From an uncultured Prevotellaceae bacterium (GTDB lineage: Bacteria; Bacteroidota; Bacteroidia; Bacteroidales; Muribaculaceae), in the NCBI GenBank assembly GCA_900316835.1, contig ONEL01000002.1:163976-227975 (forward strand): DNA of 64,000 nt, in the 5' to 3' direction. Under the pieces are notes generated by a model. It did not search any database and was not told where the DNA came from. It worked only from the letters and a program-made list of their open reading frames with translations. Made by a program: the position numbers and the translations under genes. Shown piece by piece: positions 54,762 through 64,000 of this stretch (its first letter is position 1; every line of letters starts with the position of its first letter).

Positions 54762-57700
54762 ATGGCTTTCAAGAAAGACAATAAGATAAAAAGTAACTTC
54801 TCGCGCATCACGATAGGTCTTGCCTCGCCCGACGATATCTTGAGCAACTCTAAAGGTGAAGTCCTAAAGCCCGAGACTATCAATTACCGCACCTATAAGC
54901 CCGAGCGTGACGGCTTGTTCTGCGAGCGCATTTTTGGTCCTGTTAAAGACTACGAGTGCCACTGCGGCAAGTACAAGCGCATTCGCTATCGCAACATCGT
55001 GTGCGACCGTTGCGGTGTTGAGGTTACTGAAAAGAAAGTGCGCCGCGAGCGTAGCGGTCACATCCAGCTTGTGGTGCCCGTGGCACACATCTGGTATTTC
55101 CGTTCGCTGCCCAACAAGATTGGTTACTTGCTGGGATTACCCACCAAGAAGCTCGACTCGGTAATCTACTACGAGCGTTACATCGTTATCAATCCAGGTA
55201 ATGTGGTGGTTGATGAGCAAACTGGAACTTTCAACGTGCAGCCCGGCATTGCCGAGAGCACTAAGGAGCGTGATCAAATTAACCGTCTGCAAAAGTATGA
55301 ACTCCTGAGCGAGGAAGAATATCTTGCCATCCAAGAGAAGTTGCCCGAGGGCAATCGCAATCTTGACGATAGCGATCCTAACAAGTTTATCGCTAAGATG
55401 GGTGCTGAGGCTATCTATGACCTGCTCGCCGAGCTCAACCTCGACAAGCTCTCTAACGAGTTGCGCGACCGTGCCAGCCACGAGACATCGCAGCAACGCA
55501 AGACCGATGCCCTCAAGCGCCGTCAGGTGGTGGAGATGTTCCGCGCGAGCAAGAACATGAACCGCCCCGAGTGGATGATACTGAAGGTGATACCCGTTAT
55601 TCCACCCGATTTGCGCCCACTTGTGCCACTGGATGGTGGTCGTTTCGCTACTAGCGACCTCAACGACCTCTATCGTCGCGTCATCATTCGCAACAACCGC
55701 CTCAAGCGACTCATCGAGATTAAGGCTCCTGAAGTTATCTTGCGCAACGAGAAGCGCATGTTGCAAGAAGCTGTTGATTCACTACTCGACAACTCGCGCA
55801 AGTCTAGCGCCGTTAAGAGCGATGCTAACCGCCCATTGAAGTCGCTGAGCGACAGTCTCAAGGGTAAGCAAGGTCGTTTCCGTCAAAATTTGCTTGGTAA
55901 ACGTGTTGACTACTCAGCTCGCTCGGTTATCGTTGTAGGTCCTGAGCTCAAGATGGGTGAGTGCGGTATTCCTAAGGATATGGCTGCCGAGCTTTACAAG
56001 CCTTTCGTCATTCGCAAGCTCATTGAGCGTGGAATTGTGAAGACCGTTAAGAGCGCCAAGAAGATTGTGGACCGCAAGGAACCCGTGGTGTGGGACATCC
56101 TCGAGAACGTGATGAAGGGACACCCAGTGCTCCTCAACCGTGCTCCTACACTGCACCGCTTGGGTATCCAAGCCTTCCAGCCCAAGCTCATCGAGGGCAA
56201 GGCAATTCAGCTGCATCCACTGGCATGTACTCCATTTAATGCCGACTTCGATGGTGACCAGATGGCAGTGCACTTGCCACTGGGCAACGAGGCCATTGTA
56301 GAGGCTCAGATGCTCATGCTCATGCCTCATAACATCCTTAATCCCGCTAATGGTGAGCCCATCACTGTGCCATCGCAGGATATGGTTCTGGGCTTGTACT
56401 ACATCACCAAGCTGCGTGAGGGTGCCAAGGGTGAGGGACTCACATTCTATGGTCCTGAAGAGGCCAATATTGCCTTCAATGAGGGTAAGCTGGCGATGAA
56501 TGCTATAATTTCGGTTATGGTTGACGACGTTGATGCCGATGGCAACCCCATCCGCCACATCGTTAAGGACACCTCGGTGGGTCGCATCATCTTCAACAGC
56601 TGTGTTCCTTCTGAGCTGGGTTATGTTAATGAGGTGATTTCTAAGAAGTCACTCAAGAAGATTATTACTAAGGTTATTCGCAACTGTGGTGTGCCTCGCA
56701 GTGCCAAGTTCCTTGACGACATCAAGAACCTGGGTTACTACATGGCATTCAAGGGTGGCCTGTCGTTCAACCTCGACGACGTGCTTGTTCCCCCCGAGAA
56801 GCAACAGCTCATCGAGGAAGGTGACGCACAAGTGGAAGAGGTAATGAACAACTACAACATGGGCTTCATTACTAACAACGAGCGTTATAACCAAATCATT
56901 GATATTTGGACTCATGTGAATAGCCGCTTGACCGACACGCTGATGAAGCAAATCTCGGCCGACAAGCAGGGCTTTAACTCAGTCTACATGATGCTTGACT
57001 CGGGTGCCCGTGGTTCGCGTGACCAGATTCGTCAGCTCTCGGGTATGCGTGGTCTGATGGCTAAGCCACAAAAGAGTGGTGTGGAAGGTGGACACCAGAT
57101 TATTGAGAACCCAATTCTTGCAAACTTCAAGGAGGGTCTCTCGGTGCTGGAGTACTTTATCTCTACCCATGGTGCCCGCAAGGGTCTTGCCGATACCGCG
57201 CTTAAGACCGCCGACGCCGGTTATCTTACCCGTCGCTTGGTTGATGTGGCTCACGACGTTATCATCAACGAGGAAGACTGTGGCACATTGCGTGGCCTGG
57301 TTTGCCGTGAGGTGAAGAATAACGACGACGTGGTAGCCACTCTGGGCGAGCGCATTGTGGGTCGTGTCTCGGTTCATGATGTTATTGACCCAACCACTGG
57401 CGAGGTAATCGTCGAGGCAGGCGAGGAAATTGGCGACGCCGCCGCCGACCGCATCAACAACTCTCCCATCGAGAGTGTGGAAATTCGTTCGGTCCTCACT
57501 TGCGAGTCGAAACATGGTGTTTGCGCCAAGTGCTATGGTCGCAACCTGGCTAACCACCGTCTGGTTCAGAAGGGTGAGGCAGTGGGCGTGATTGCCGCTC
57601 AGTCGATTGGCGAGCCTGGTACTCAGCTCACACTGCGTACCTTCCACGTGGGTGGTGTGGCAAGCAACATCGCTGCCGTTAGCAACATGACTTCTAAGTA

Positions 57701-59126
57701 CGACGGCCGTCTTGAGATTGACGAGCTCCGCACAGTTGCCGACAAGGATGGTCACGACATCGTCATTGGTCGTATGGCGGAAATGCGCATCGTCGATCCT
57801 AACACTAACATGATGCTCACAACAGCCAATATTGTCTATGGCTCGAAACTATTCTTCAAGCCTGGCGACATGCTCAAGAAGGGTGATGTGATTTGTGAGT
57901 GGGACCCATTCAACGCCGTTATCGTGAGCGAGGTGGGTGGACGCTTGCGCTACAAGAACCTCATTGAGGGCGTTACCTATCGCAACGAGGTGGACGAGAC
58001 TTCTAACAAGAGCGAGATGATTGTGATAGAGTCGAAAGATCACACTCGCATTCCTGAAGCTCAACTCATGGCCGTTGAGGACTTCGACAATCCCGACGCT
58101 GTGCCCATCAAGACTTACTCACTGCCAGTGGGTGCTCACTTGATGAAGGTTGAGGGTGAGGAAATCACTCCGGGCGAGGTGTTTGTGAAGATTCCACGCG
58201 CTTCGAGTGGTGGTGCCGGTGATATCACTGGTGGTCTGCCACGTGTTACCGAGCTCTTCGAGGCTCGTAACCCGTCTAACCCTGCTATCGTTAGCGAAAT
58301 CGACGGTGTGGTTACCTTCGGTAAGATCAAGCGTGGTAACCGTGAGATTATCGTCACCAGCAAGAATGGCGAGCAGAAGAAGTATCTCGTGCCCATGTCG
58401 AAGCAAATTCTCGTGCTCGAGAACGACTCGGTGCGTGCCGGTACTCCACTCAGTGACGGTGCTGTCACTCCCGCCGACATCCTGCGCATCAAGGGCCCAA
58501 CAGCCGTTCAGGACTATATCGTTAACGAGGTTCAAGACGTTTACCGCCTGCAGGGTGTGAAGATCAACGACAAGCACTTTGAGGTTATCGTGCGCCAGAT
58601 GATGCGCAAGGTAAACATCATCGATCCAGGCGATACTAACTTCCTTGAGCAACAAATCGTCGACAAGCGCGACTTCATGGACGAGAACGACCGCATCTGG
58701 GGAAAGAAGATTGTTATCGACTGTGGCGATGCTCTCGACATCGACAAGGGACAGATGATCACCCCACGCAAGTTGCGCGACATCAACTCTATGCTCAAGC
58801 GCAAGGCGCTGCGCGAAGTTAAGGTGCGCGACGCTGTGCCGGCAACCAGCGAGCAAATCCTGCAAGGTATTACACGTGCCGCTCTGCAGACTAAGAGCTT
58901 CATCTCGGCAGCATCCTTCCAGGAGACTACCAAGGTGCTCAACGAGGCTGCTATCAGCGGCAAGGTCGACTACCTCGAGGGCATGAAGGAGAACGTGATT
59001 TGCGGTCACCTCATCCCAGCCGGTACTGGACTGCGTGAATATCAAACTCTTGTTGTTGGCAACAAAGACGACTTTGACCGCGCGGCAGTGCTAAAGGATG
59101 CCGAGGTTGTGGATCAACTGAAGTAA
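54762..59126 (+). CDS. rpoC: DNA-directed RNA polymerase subunit beta'
   Basis: This 1454-residue subunit carries the catalytic magnesium motif NADFDGD (493-499), the N-terminal zinc finger CHCGKYK with CDRCGVEV, the C-terminal zinc site [13 protein letters not shown], and the bridge-helix/trigger-loop region ([35 protein letters not shown]). The length is usual for Bacteroidota. Two hairpins follow the stop. Confidence 0.99.
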   Translation: MAFKKDNKIKSNFSRITIGLASPDDILSNSKGEVLKPETINYRTYKPERDGLFCERIFGPVKDYECHCGKYKRIRYRNIVCDRCGVEVTEKKVRRERSGHIQLVVPVAHIWYFRSLPNKIGYLLGLPTKKLDSVIYYERYIVINPGNVVVDEQTGTFNVQPGIAESTKERDQINRLQKYELLSEEEYLAIQEKLPEGNRNLDDSDPNKFIAKMGAEAIYDLLAELNLDKLSNELRDRASHETSQQRKTDALKRRQVVEMFRASKNMNRPEWMILKVIPVIPPDLRPLVPLDGGRFATSDLNDLYRRVIIRNNRLKRLIEIKAPEVILRNEKRMLQEAVDSLLDNSRKSSAVKSDANRPLKSLSDSLKGKQGRFRQNLLGKRVDYSARSVIVVGPELKMGECGIPKDMAAELYKPFVIRKLIERGIVKTVKSAKKIVDRKEPVVWDILENVMKGHPVLLNRAPTLHRLGIQAFQPKLIEGKAIQLHPLACTPFNADFDGDQMAVHLPLGNEAIVEAQMLMLMPHNILNPANGEPITVPSQDMVLGLYYITKLREGAKGEGLTFYGPEEANIAFNEGKLAMNAIISVMVDDVDADGNPIRHIVKDTSVGRIIFNSCVPSELGYVNEVISKKSLKKIITKVIRNCGVPRSAKFLDDIKNLGYYMAFKGGLSFNLDDVLVPPEKQQLIEEGDAQVEEVMNNYNMGFITNNERYNQIIDIWTHVNSRLTDTLMKQISADKQGFNSVYMMLDSGARGSRDQIRQLSGMRGLMAKPQKSGVEGGHQIIENPILANFKEGLSVLEYFISTHGARKGLADTALKTADAGYLTRRLVDVAHDVIINEEDCGTLRGLVCREVKNNDDVVATLGERIVGRVSVHDVIDPTTGEVIVEAGEEIGDAAADRINNSPIESVEIRSVLTCESKHGVCAKCYGRNLANHRLVQKGEAVGVIAAQSIGEPGTQLTLRTFHVGGVASNIAAVSNMTSKYDGRLEIDELRTVADKDGHDIVIGRMAEMRIVDPNTNMMLTTANIVYGSKLFFKPGDMLKKGDVICEWDPFNAVIVSEVGGRLRYKNLIEGVTYRNEVDETSNKSEMIVIESKDHTRIPEAQLMAVEDFDNPDAVPIKTYSLPVGAHLMKVEGEEITPGEVFVKIPRASSGGAGDITGGLPRVTELFEARNPSNPAIVSEIDGVVTFGKIKRGNREIIVTSKNGEQKKYLVPMSKQILVLENDSVRAGTPLSDGAVTPADILRIKGPTAVQDYIVNEVQDVYRLQGVKINDKHFEVIVRQMMRKVNIIDPGDTNFLEQQIVDKRDFMDENDRIWGKKIVIDCGDALDIDKGQMITPRKLRDINSMLKRKALREVKVRDAVPATSEQILQGITRAALQTKSFISAASFQETTKVLNEAAISGKVDYLEGMKENVICGHLIPAGTGLREYQTLVVGNKDDFDRAAVLKDAEVVDQLK

Positions 59127-59135
59127 AAAACATTG

Positions 59136-59219
59136 ATGCTCTTGTCCTAACCGAAGGAGCATTTTTGAAGAACTCTGGGGTTGTGGCCTTTATCGGAACA
59201 ATCCCAGAGTTTCTTTTTT
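59136..59219 (+). terminator. Double terminator of the rpoBC operon
   Basis: First hairpin: ATGCTC (59136-59141) with GAGCAT (59157-59162) and TTTT. Second: AACTCTGGGGTTGT (59171-59184) with ACAATCCCAGAGTT (59198-59211), 14 pairs including one G-T, followed by TCTTTTTTTT. Confidence 0.88.
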
Positions 59220-59385
59220 TTAGATGGAGCAAATGTAGAAAAAAGCGCAACTGAAAACTCAGTATTAGCAATGTCTTTAATATGTCCTCTCTAAAGCGCA
59301 AAGCCTTAGTCCTTAATTATCTTTTAAAAAACGCTCGCAAGTCCTCAATTATGAGGGTATATCATTAAAAACTAACGCACTAATA

Positions 59386-59416
59386 TTTCAAAACTAAAAA
59401 CTTTTCATTATCTTTG
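59386..59416 (+). promoter_or_regulatory. Promoter of the B12 uptake operon
   Basis: TTTC (59386-59389), a 19-base spacer and TATCTTTG (59409-59416) match the Bacteroidota consensus. Transcription would start just before the riboswitch. Confidence 0.7.
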
Positions 59417-59424
59417 CACCGCAT

Positions 59425-59612
59425 TTTGGTGCTGGGCGGGCTCCATGCGGTCCCGTCCAGATAAAAGGGAACCAGGTGAGATTCCTGGACAGACCACGCT
59501 GCTGTGTTTCCCACAACCAAGTTGTAGCACACACACACATTCTATACTATCGTCACTGTCGAGAAAATGATGGGAAGGCGGTGCTACAGCGGGATAAGCC
59601 AGAAAACCTGCC
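59425..59612 (+). promoter_or_regulatory. Cobalamin (adenosylcobalamin-type) riboswitch
   Basis: The conserved blocks are in order: AAAAGGGAACCAGGTGAGAT with TCCTGGACAGACC (59463-59495), CGCTGCTGT, a hairpin closed by GTAGCAC (59524-59530) with GTGCTAC (59581-59587), GATGGGAAGGCG, and the B12 box with GGGATAAGCC and AACCTGCC near the end. It lies 43 bases upstream of the btuB ATG. When B12 is bound it should lower expression of the operon; whether by termination or by blocking translation is not clear, since no terminator follows it. Confidence 0.93.
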
Positions 59613-59655
59613 ACAATGCATTGATTTTTAACAAACTAACGGGGTTAAAAGAGTT

Positions 59656-61743
59656 ATGTTAAAGAGAATTGCCGTGTCATTGCTGGCTATTGTCGTGTGC
59701 GTCGTGGGCTTGATGGCTCAGGAAGCTAACTTTGCGCCCCAAGGGCACACCCCCTCTAATATTGACCCAATTACCGGTATCGACACCATTCAGTATTTGC
59801 AAGATGTGGTAGTCTATGGCAACAAGCCTTACGGCAATGTGATTCCGTCGCAGATGCTCAGGGGCAAGCAGCTTGAACGGCTCAACAGCCACTCGGTTGC
59901 CGATGCCATTCGTTACTTTGCCGGCGTGCAGCTTAAGGACTACGGTGGCGTGGGTGGAATTAAGACGGTGGACATGCGCTCAATGGGCACCAATCACATG
60001 GGTGTGTTCTACGACGGCATACAGCTGGGAAACGCGCAAAACGGGCAAATCGACCTGGGGCGCTTCTCGCTCGATAACATTGAGGAAATTTCGCTCTATA
60101 ATGGGCAAAAGAGCGAGATATTCCAGCCGGCACGCGACTACGGCTCGGCTGGTAGCATCTATCTGCGCACTCGCCGCCCTAAATTTACTGGTGAGAAGAA
60201 CGACAACCTCAATGTGACGATGCGCACGGGGTCGTTCGGCCTAGCTAATCCCAGTGTGAGATGGGAACACAAGTTCACACGCAATCTCACCATGTCGCTT
60301 AATGCGGAGTATACTTATGCCACAGGACAGTACCACTTCCGTTATCGCAAGCGCTTTAGCGATGGTGTGCTGGCATGGGACACAACCGCGGTGCGCAAGA
60401 ATGGCGATGTGAAAGCTTTCCGTGCCGAGGCGGCAATCTTTGGCACTACCAGTGACGGCAAGTGGAACGCTAAGGTCTACTACTACGATAGCGAGCGCGG
60501 CATCCCTGGCGCTATCGTCAATAATGTGTGGTTCAATTCCCAGCGCCAGTGGGATCGCAACTTCTTTGCGCAAGGGCGGTGGCAGCAGCGTGTGGGTGAG
60601 CGCTATGAAATGATGATAAGCGCAAAATATGCTCGCGACTACATGCGCTATCTCAACCCCGACACCACACTCATGTATCTCGACAACAAGTTCTGGCAAG
60701 ATGAAATCTACGTCTCCAGTGCCAACAAATACACCATCAAGACCGACTGGGACGTGAACTTGAGTGTTGACTACAAGTGGAACTACCTCAACTCTAATCT
60801 TGTGAATTTTGCCTATCCCACCCGCCACACGGTGCTTGCCGCACTGGCTACCGCCCGCACATGGCGAGGATTTAAGATGCAGGCTAGTGCCCTTTTCACT
60901 CATGTCAACGACCGGTATAGCGCGCGCTCGGCCGGTGTAGTGCTTGAGAAGCACAATAAGCATCTGAACAAAATAACACCAGCCGTGTTCCTCAGCTACC
61001 GGCCATGGCAAGAGCATGACTTGAATTTCAGAGCATTCTTCAAGCGCATCTTCCGCATGCCCACATTTAACGACCTTTATTACACCGACATTGGCAACGC
61101 CGGGCTCCGTCCTGAGTATGCCACACAGTGGAATGTGGGAGCTTTGTATCAGCGTTATAACGACGCTGGTGTGCTCAGTGCTATGAAATTCAGTGCCGAT
61201 GCTTATTATAATATCGTCAACGATAAGATTATAGCTGTTCCTAGCGGGCGTGGTCAATATCGCTGGATGATGCTAAACATTGGCAAGGTGAAGATTCGTG
61301 GTATCGATGTTACGGCACGCTTGGCATTTAGGCTTCCACACAGCATTGTGCTGGAAGGAGGACTCAACTACACCTACCAGCGAGCGCAGGACTACACTAA
61401 TCCTGCCGACAACCATGATGGTGGTACCTACAAGAGCCAGATTGCCTATATCCCCTGGCACAGCGGTAGTGGCACTGTGCATGCGGCGTGGAAGAATTTA
61501 GACTTTAACTATAGTTTCATCTATGTGGGAGAACGTTATCACAACAGCACTAACATTCTCGCCAATCATGAGGAGCCATGGTACACTCACGACTTGAGTG
61601 CAAGCTATTTGTTCAATGTCAAGAAGACAACACTCAAGATTACTGCCGAGGTCAATAACATCTTCAACCAGCAGTATGACGTTATTCAAAACTATCCCAT
61701 GCCAGGGCGAAACTATAGGATAATATTGAAGTTTGATATATGA
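59656..61743 (+). CDS. btuB: TonB-dependent outer membrane cobalamin receptor
   Basis: This 695-residue protein has a signal peptide (MLKRIAVSLLAIVVCVVGLMAQ), a plug domain (about 50-180; LNSHSVADAIRYFAGVQLKDYGGVGG, TVDMRSMGTNHMGVFYDG) and a 22-strand-type barrel ending in the aromatic residue pattern NYRIILKFDI. The B12 riboswitch upstream and the BtuG-like lipoprotein downstream define it as a BtuB-type receptor. The next gene overlaps its stop codon by 4 bases (ATGA), so translation is coupled. Confidence 0.93.
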   Translation: MLKRIAVSLLAIVVCVVGLMAQEANFAPQGHTPSNIDPITGIDTIQYLQDVVVYGNKPYGNVIPSQMLRGKQLERLNSHSVADAIRYFAGVQLKDYGGVGGIKTVDMRSMGTNHMGVFYDGIQLGNAQNGQIDLGRFSLDNIEEISLYNGQKSEIFQPARDYGSAGSIYLRTRRPKFTGEKNDNLNVTMRTGSFGLANPSVRWEHKFTRNLTMSLNAEYTYATGQYHFRYRKRFSDGVLAWDTTAVRKNGDVKAFRAEAAIFGTTSDGKWNAKVYYYDSERGIPGAIVNNVWFNSQRQWDRNFFAQGRWQQRVGERYEMMISAKYARDYMRYLNPDTTLMYLDNKFWQDEIYVSSANKYTIKTDWDVNLSVDYKWNYLNSNLVNFAYPTRHTVLAALATARTWRGFKMQASALFTHVNDRYSARSAGVVLEKHNKHLNKITPAVFLSYRPWQEHDLNFRAFFKRIFRMPTFNDLYYTDIGNAGLRPEYATQWNVGALYQRYNDAGVLSAMKFSADAYYNIVNDKIIAVPSGRGQYRWMMLNIGKVKIRGIDVTARLAFRLPHSIVLEGGLNYTYQRAQDYTNPADNHDGGTYKSQIAYIPWHSGSGTVHAAWKNLDFNYSFIYVGERYHNSTNILANHEEPWYTHDLSASYLFNVKKTTLKITAEVNNIFNQQYDVIQNYPMPGRNYRIILKFDI

Positions 61744-62903
61744 TATCTATAAGAAATAAAATAATGTTGCTTGTGGCATTGATGGCGATGATGCTACTGG
61801 TGGCATGTCGCGAGGAGCAGTTTATCTTTGTGCCTGAGGAGGTCGAGGTAACCCTGCCCGAGTACACCTCGCTGCAAGGCTTTTACTTGCTCAACGAGGG
61901 CAACATGAACAGCAATAAGGCAACTCTCGACTACTATAACTTCCGCACTGGGCGCTACACTCGCAACGTGTTTGCCTTTGCTAACCCCAATGTGCCCAAG
62001 GAAATGGGCGACGTGGGAAATGACCTGGGCATCTACGGCAGCAAGCTATATGCCGTCATAAATTGTTCTAACAAAATCGACGTCATGGACAAAAACACGG
62101 TGAAGAAGATTGGGCAAATTGATATTCCCAACTGCCGTTACATCAAGTTCTATGGCGGATATGCCTATGTGACAAGCTATGCCGGACCAGTTGAGTTAAG
62201 TCCCGAGTACACGCAGCGGGGCTATGTGGCTAAAATCGATACGGCAACTTTGCAGGTGGTTGACAAATGCCTGGTGGGGTTCCAGCCCGACGAGCTCGAT
62301 ATCGTGAATGGAAAGATTTATGTGGCTAACAGTGGTGGCTACATGGTGCCAAACTATGAGAACACGGTATCGGTTATTGATATTGACACCTTTACCGAGG
62401 ATTCGAGAATTGAGATTGCCATTAACCTGCAGTGCTGCAAGGCCGACAGCCATGGCATGCTGTGGCTCTCGTCGCGAGGCGACTATTACGATAATCAGAG
62501 CAGGCTATATGTCTACGACACACGTCACCAGCGGCTGGCTAAGACTCTTGACTTGCGAGTAAGCAACATGTGGCTCGATGGTGACTCTCTCTACGTGATA
62601 GGAGCGCAATTCAGCTATGTGACAATGAACTATGAGACCACCTATGCCATCATTAACACCCTCACAATGGAGCAGGTGTCGAGCAAGTTTATCACCGACG
62701 GCACCGATGCCACCATTGTCATGCCTTATGGCATCGCTGTAAATCCCATCACTAAGGATATCTATGTAACCGATGCCAGTAGCTATGTTGACGCTGGCAG
62801 GCTCTATTGCTTCTCGAGCGATGGCATCAAGAAATGGGATGTGCGCACCGGCGACATCCCTGCCCACTTCGTGTTCCTGGGCGACAACATTAATGAGAAA
62901 TAA
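61740..62903 (+). CDS. btuG: BtuG-like surface lipoprotein (beta-propeller)
   Basis: This 387-residue protein has a lipoprotein signal with lipobox LLVAC (cysteine 23) followed by a YncE-type beta-propeller: repeated blocks such as YGSKLYAVINCSNKIDVMD, GYVAKIDTATLQVVDKC, NGKIYVANSGGY and NPITKDIYVTDASSY. In gut Bacteroides, BtuG binds B12 with very high affinity on the cell surface and hands it to BtuB. Position directly behind btuB under a B12 riboswitch supports the name; binding is not shown by sequence alone. Confidence 0.87.
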   Translation: MISIRNKIMLLVALMAMMLLVACREEQFIFVPEEVEVTLPEYTSLQGFYLLNEGNMNSNKATLDYYNFRTGRYTRNVFAFANPNVPKEMGDVGNDLGIYGSKLYAVINCSNKIDVMDKNTVKKIGQIDIPNCRYIKFYGGYAYVTSYAGPVELSPEYTQRGYVAKIDTATLQVVDKCLVGFQPDELDIVNGKIYVANSGGYMVPNYENTVSVIDIDTFTEDSRIEIAINLQCCKADSHGMLWLSSRGDYYDNQSRLYVYDTRHQRLAKTLDLRVSNMWLDGDSLYVIGAQFSYVTMNYETTYAIINTLTMEQVSSKFITDGTDATIVMPYGIAVNPITKDIYVTDASSYVDAGRLYCFSSDGIKKWDVRTGDIPAHFVFLGDNINEK

Positions 62904-62915
62904 AGGCAAAAAAAT

Positions 62916-64000
62916 ATGAGACGCTATTTACTAATTTTATTTATTCTTGTTGCTGTTATGGCACAAGCTCAAAATAAGCCTTACATCACTAAGGTTTACG
63001 ACTTCTTGCCTGCACCGGGGCAGTTTGTTAATAAAGCGCCTTCTCTTAATCCTGGCGAGCCTCTCGATAGCGTGATAGCAAGAGTGGAGCGAATGATTTG
63101 CGGTCGTGAGACAATAGAGCAGGGCGAGCTCCCCGACGGCACCCTCGTTAGTGATACAATTCTTGAAGTTAAGCCTGGAGTTTTGAGCTTGGGCTCTTTT
63201 GGCGGTTATGTGATATTTGGTTTTGACCACCCTGTAGTGAATGTGAAAGGGGAGTACGACATGCAGATATTTGCTAACGCTTCACAAGCTAATAATTCAT
63301 CATCGGCAGGTGGCAGCAGTGAGCCTGGCATTGTGATGGTGAGCCGCGATGTAAATGGTAATGGCATCCCCGACGACCCTTGGTATGAACTTGCGGGAAG
63401 TGAATATAACAATTCCAAGACTCAGAAGCATTTCACTATCACTTATTATAAGCCCGACGAGAATAAGACGCCGGTTCCCGAGCCTCCGTTTATAACCGAC
63501 GCCGAGTACATCCGCTGGACTTGCAACAGTGTTGATAGCTTGCAGGAGGGATACATTCGCAAGAATAGTTTCAATGCACAAAGCTATTGGCCGGCATGGG
63601 CGGAGGGCGAGACATTAACCTTCGAGGGAACAAAACTCCCATGCAATGCTGTTGACGAGAGTGGTCAAGGCTCTTACTATGTTCAGCACTTTTTCGACTG
63701 GGGGTATGTCGATAATCGCCCCGATAATAGCTATGGTTATTATACCGATGTTACTAATGCGGTGCTTAACGATGGTTTTAATCTTGACTGGGCGGTGGAC
63801 GATGAGGGAAATCCTGTGGAACTGAAGCAGGTGGACTTTATCAAAGTTTATTGCGCCGAGCTGCAAGATTGTGGGTGGCTTGGCGAAACATCGACCGAGG
63901 TGTGCGGCGCCATCGACTTGCACCCTAATGCCGTGGCTGAGCCCGAGGTTGTGCCAGGCGATGTGAACGGCGATGGAGAATGCACCGGCAGTGACGTGAC
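62916..64000 (+). CDS. Secreted protein of the B12 operon with a dockerin-like loop, partial
   Basis: The first 361 codons are present; the gene runs off the right edge. A signal peptide (MRRYLLILFILVAVMAQAQ) is followed by a beta-rich region with VLSLGSFGGYVIFGFDHPV, DVNGNGIPDDPWYELAGSEY (a calcium-loop-like segment) and FDWGYVDNRPDN, a layout of Bacteroidota cell-surface proteins found in B12 loci. At residues 349-360 a dockerin-type loop begins (D-VNGDGECTGS-D), the same sequence as in the genes at 25324 and 34987. It lies 12 bases after btuG, so it belongs to the B12-controlled operon. A role in B12 capture, as for BtuH, is possible but not shown. Confidence 0.85.
   Translation, partial: MRRYLLILFILVAVMAQAQNKPYITKVYDFLPAPGQFVNKAPSLNPGEPLDSVIARVERMICGRETIEQGELPDGTLVSDTILEVKPGVLSLGSFGGYVIFGFDHPVVNVKGEYDMQIFANASQANNSSSAGGSSEPGIVMVSRDVNGNGIPDDPWYELAGSEYNNSKTQKHFTITYYKPDENKTPVPEPPFITDAEYIRWTCNSVDSLQEGYIRKNSFNAQSYWPAWAEGETLTFEGTKLPCNAVDESGQGSYYVQHFFDWGYVDNRPDNSYGYYTDVTNAVLNDGFNLDWAVDDEGNPVELKQVDFIKVYCAELQDCGWLGETSTEVCGAIDLHPNAVAEPEVVPGDVNGDGECTGSDV

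Larger units (their letters stand above)
59127..59655. other. Intergenic region, 529 bases: rpoC terminators, then the btuB promoter and riboswitch
   Basis: The left part holds two hairpins that end the rpoBC operon (59136-59219). Bases 59222-59385 show nothing recognisable. The right part holds a promoter (59386-59416), a cobalamin riboswitch and a short leader. Confidence 0.8.

Overview
The window looks like the chromosome of a Bacteroidales bacterium, most likely a Muribaculaceae (S24-7) or close relative. The reasons are: many promoters of the Bacteroidota type (TAnnTTTG at -7 with TTTG or TTG about 19-21 bases upstream); a PorX-type regulator of type IX secretion at the left edge; a B12 uptake locus with a BtuG-like surface lipoprotein; RpoB and RpoC of the lengths usual in this phylum; and secreted proteins carrying a dockerin-like calcium-loop doublet of the type TGSDVTALYNYIL. 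The family-level placement is inference. I see no phage, plasmid, insertion sequence, rRNA operon or CRISPR array.

Layout. 1-9.5 kb: porX (partial), a serine hydrolase, an MBOAT/SGNH pair that probably O-acylates an exported glycan, a LysM glucosaminidase divergent from cytidine deaminase, an exported protein of unknown function, a MINPP/phytase-like phosphatase and mannose-6-phosphate isomerase. 9.7-18.4 kb: an unknown membrane protein, then a leftward run (lolD-like ATPase, NigD-like lipoprotein, DUF3467 protein, cysS, glycosyltransferase), a prolyl oligopeptidase, two small genes (a basic peptide and a solo LuxR-type HTH) and tRNA-Asp. 18.7-25.2 kb: an alanine/glycine:cation symporter, a LemA gene followed by four TPM-domain paralogues, and an exported alpha/beta hydrolase. 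25.3-45.3 kb: three secreted proteins with dockerin-like doublets, among housekeeping genes (trmH-like, pgi, lysS, rnhB), an LtaS-like sulfatase-fold membrane protein, a GH3-family protein, tRNA-Pro, and an Fe-S operon (exported aldo/keto reductase plus membrane polyferredoxin). 45.7-59.2 kb: the conserved translation/transcription cluster tRNA-Thr, Tyr, Gly, Thr, tuf, tRNA-Trp, secE, nusG, rplKAJL, rpoBC. 59.4-64 kb: a cobalamin riboswitch, btuB, btuG and a further secreted protein (partial) that reaches a dockerin-like loop at the window end.

Points most worth a second look: the near-identical dockerin-like doublet carried by four otherwise unrelated secreted proteins, including one in the B12-controlled operon; the LemA plus four-TPM cassette; the divergent pair whose start codons overlap and whose promoters lie inside each other's genes; an acceptor-stem mismatch in tRNA-Thr(GGT); a 25-codon remnant of an AAA-type ATPase gene behind two palindromes; and a polyferredoxin with a Tat-like hydrophobic segment in its middle, next to a Tat-lipoprotein-like oxidoreductase.

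Start sites were often moved downstream of the longest reading frame, to the methionine that gives a sensible signal peptide or family alignment; this is stated where done. All family names come from motif recognition by eye, without database searches.
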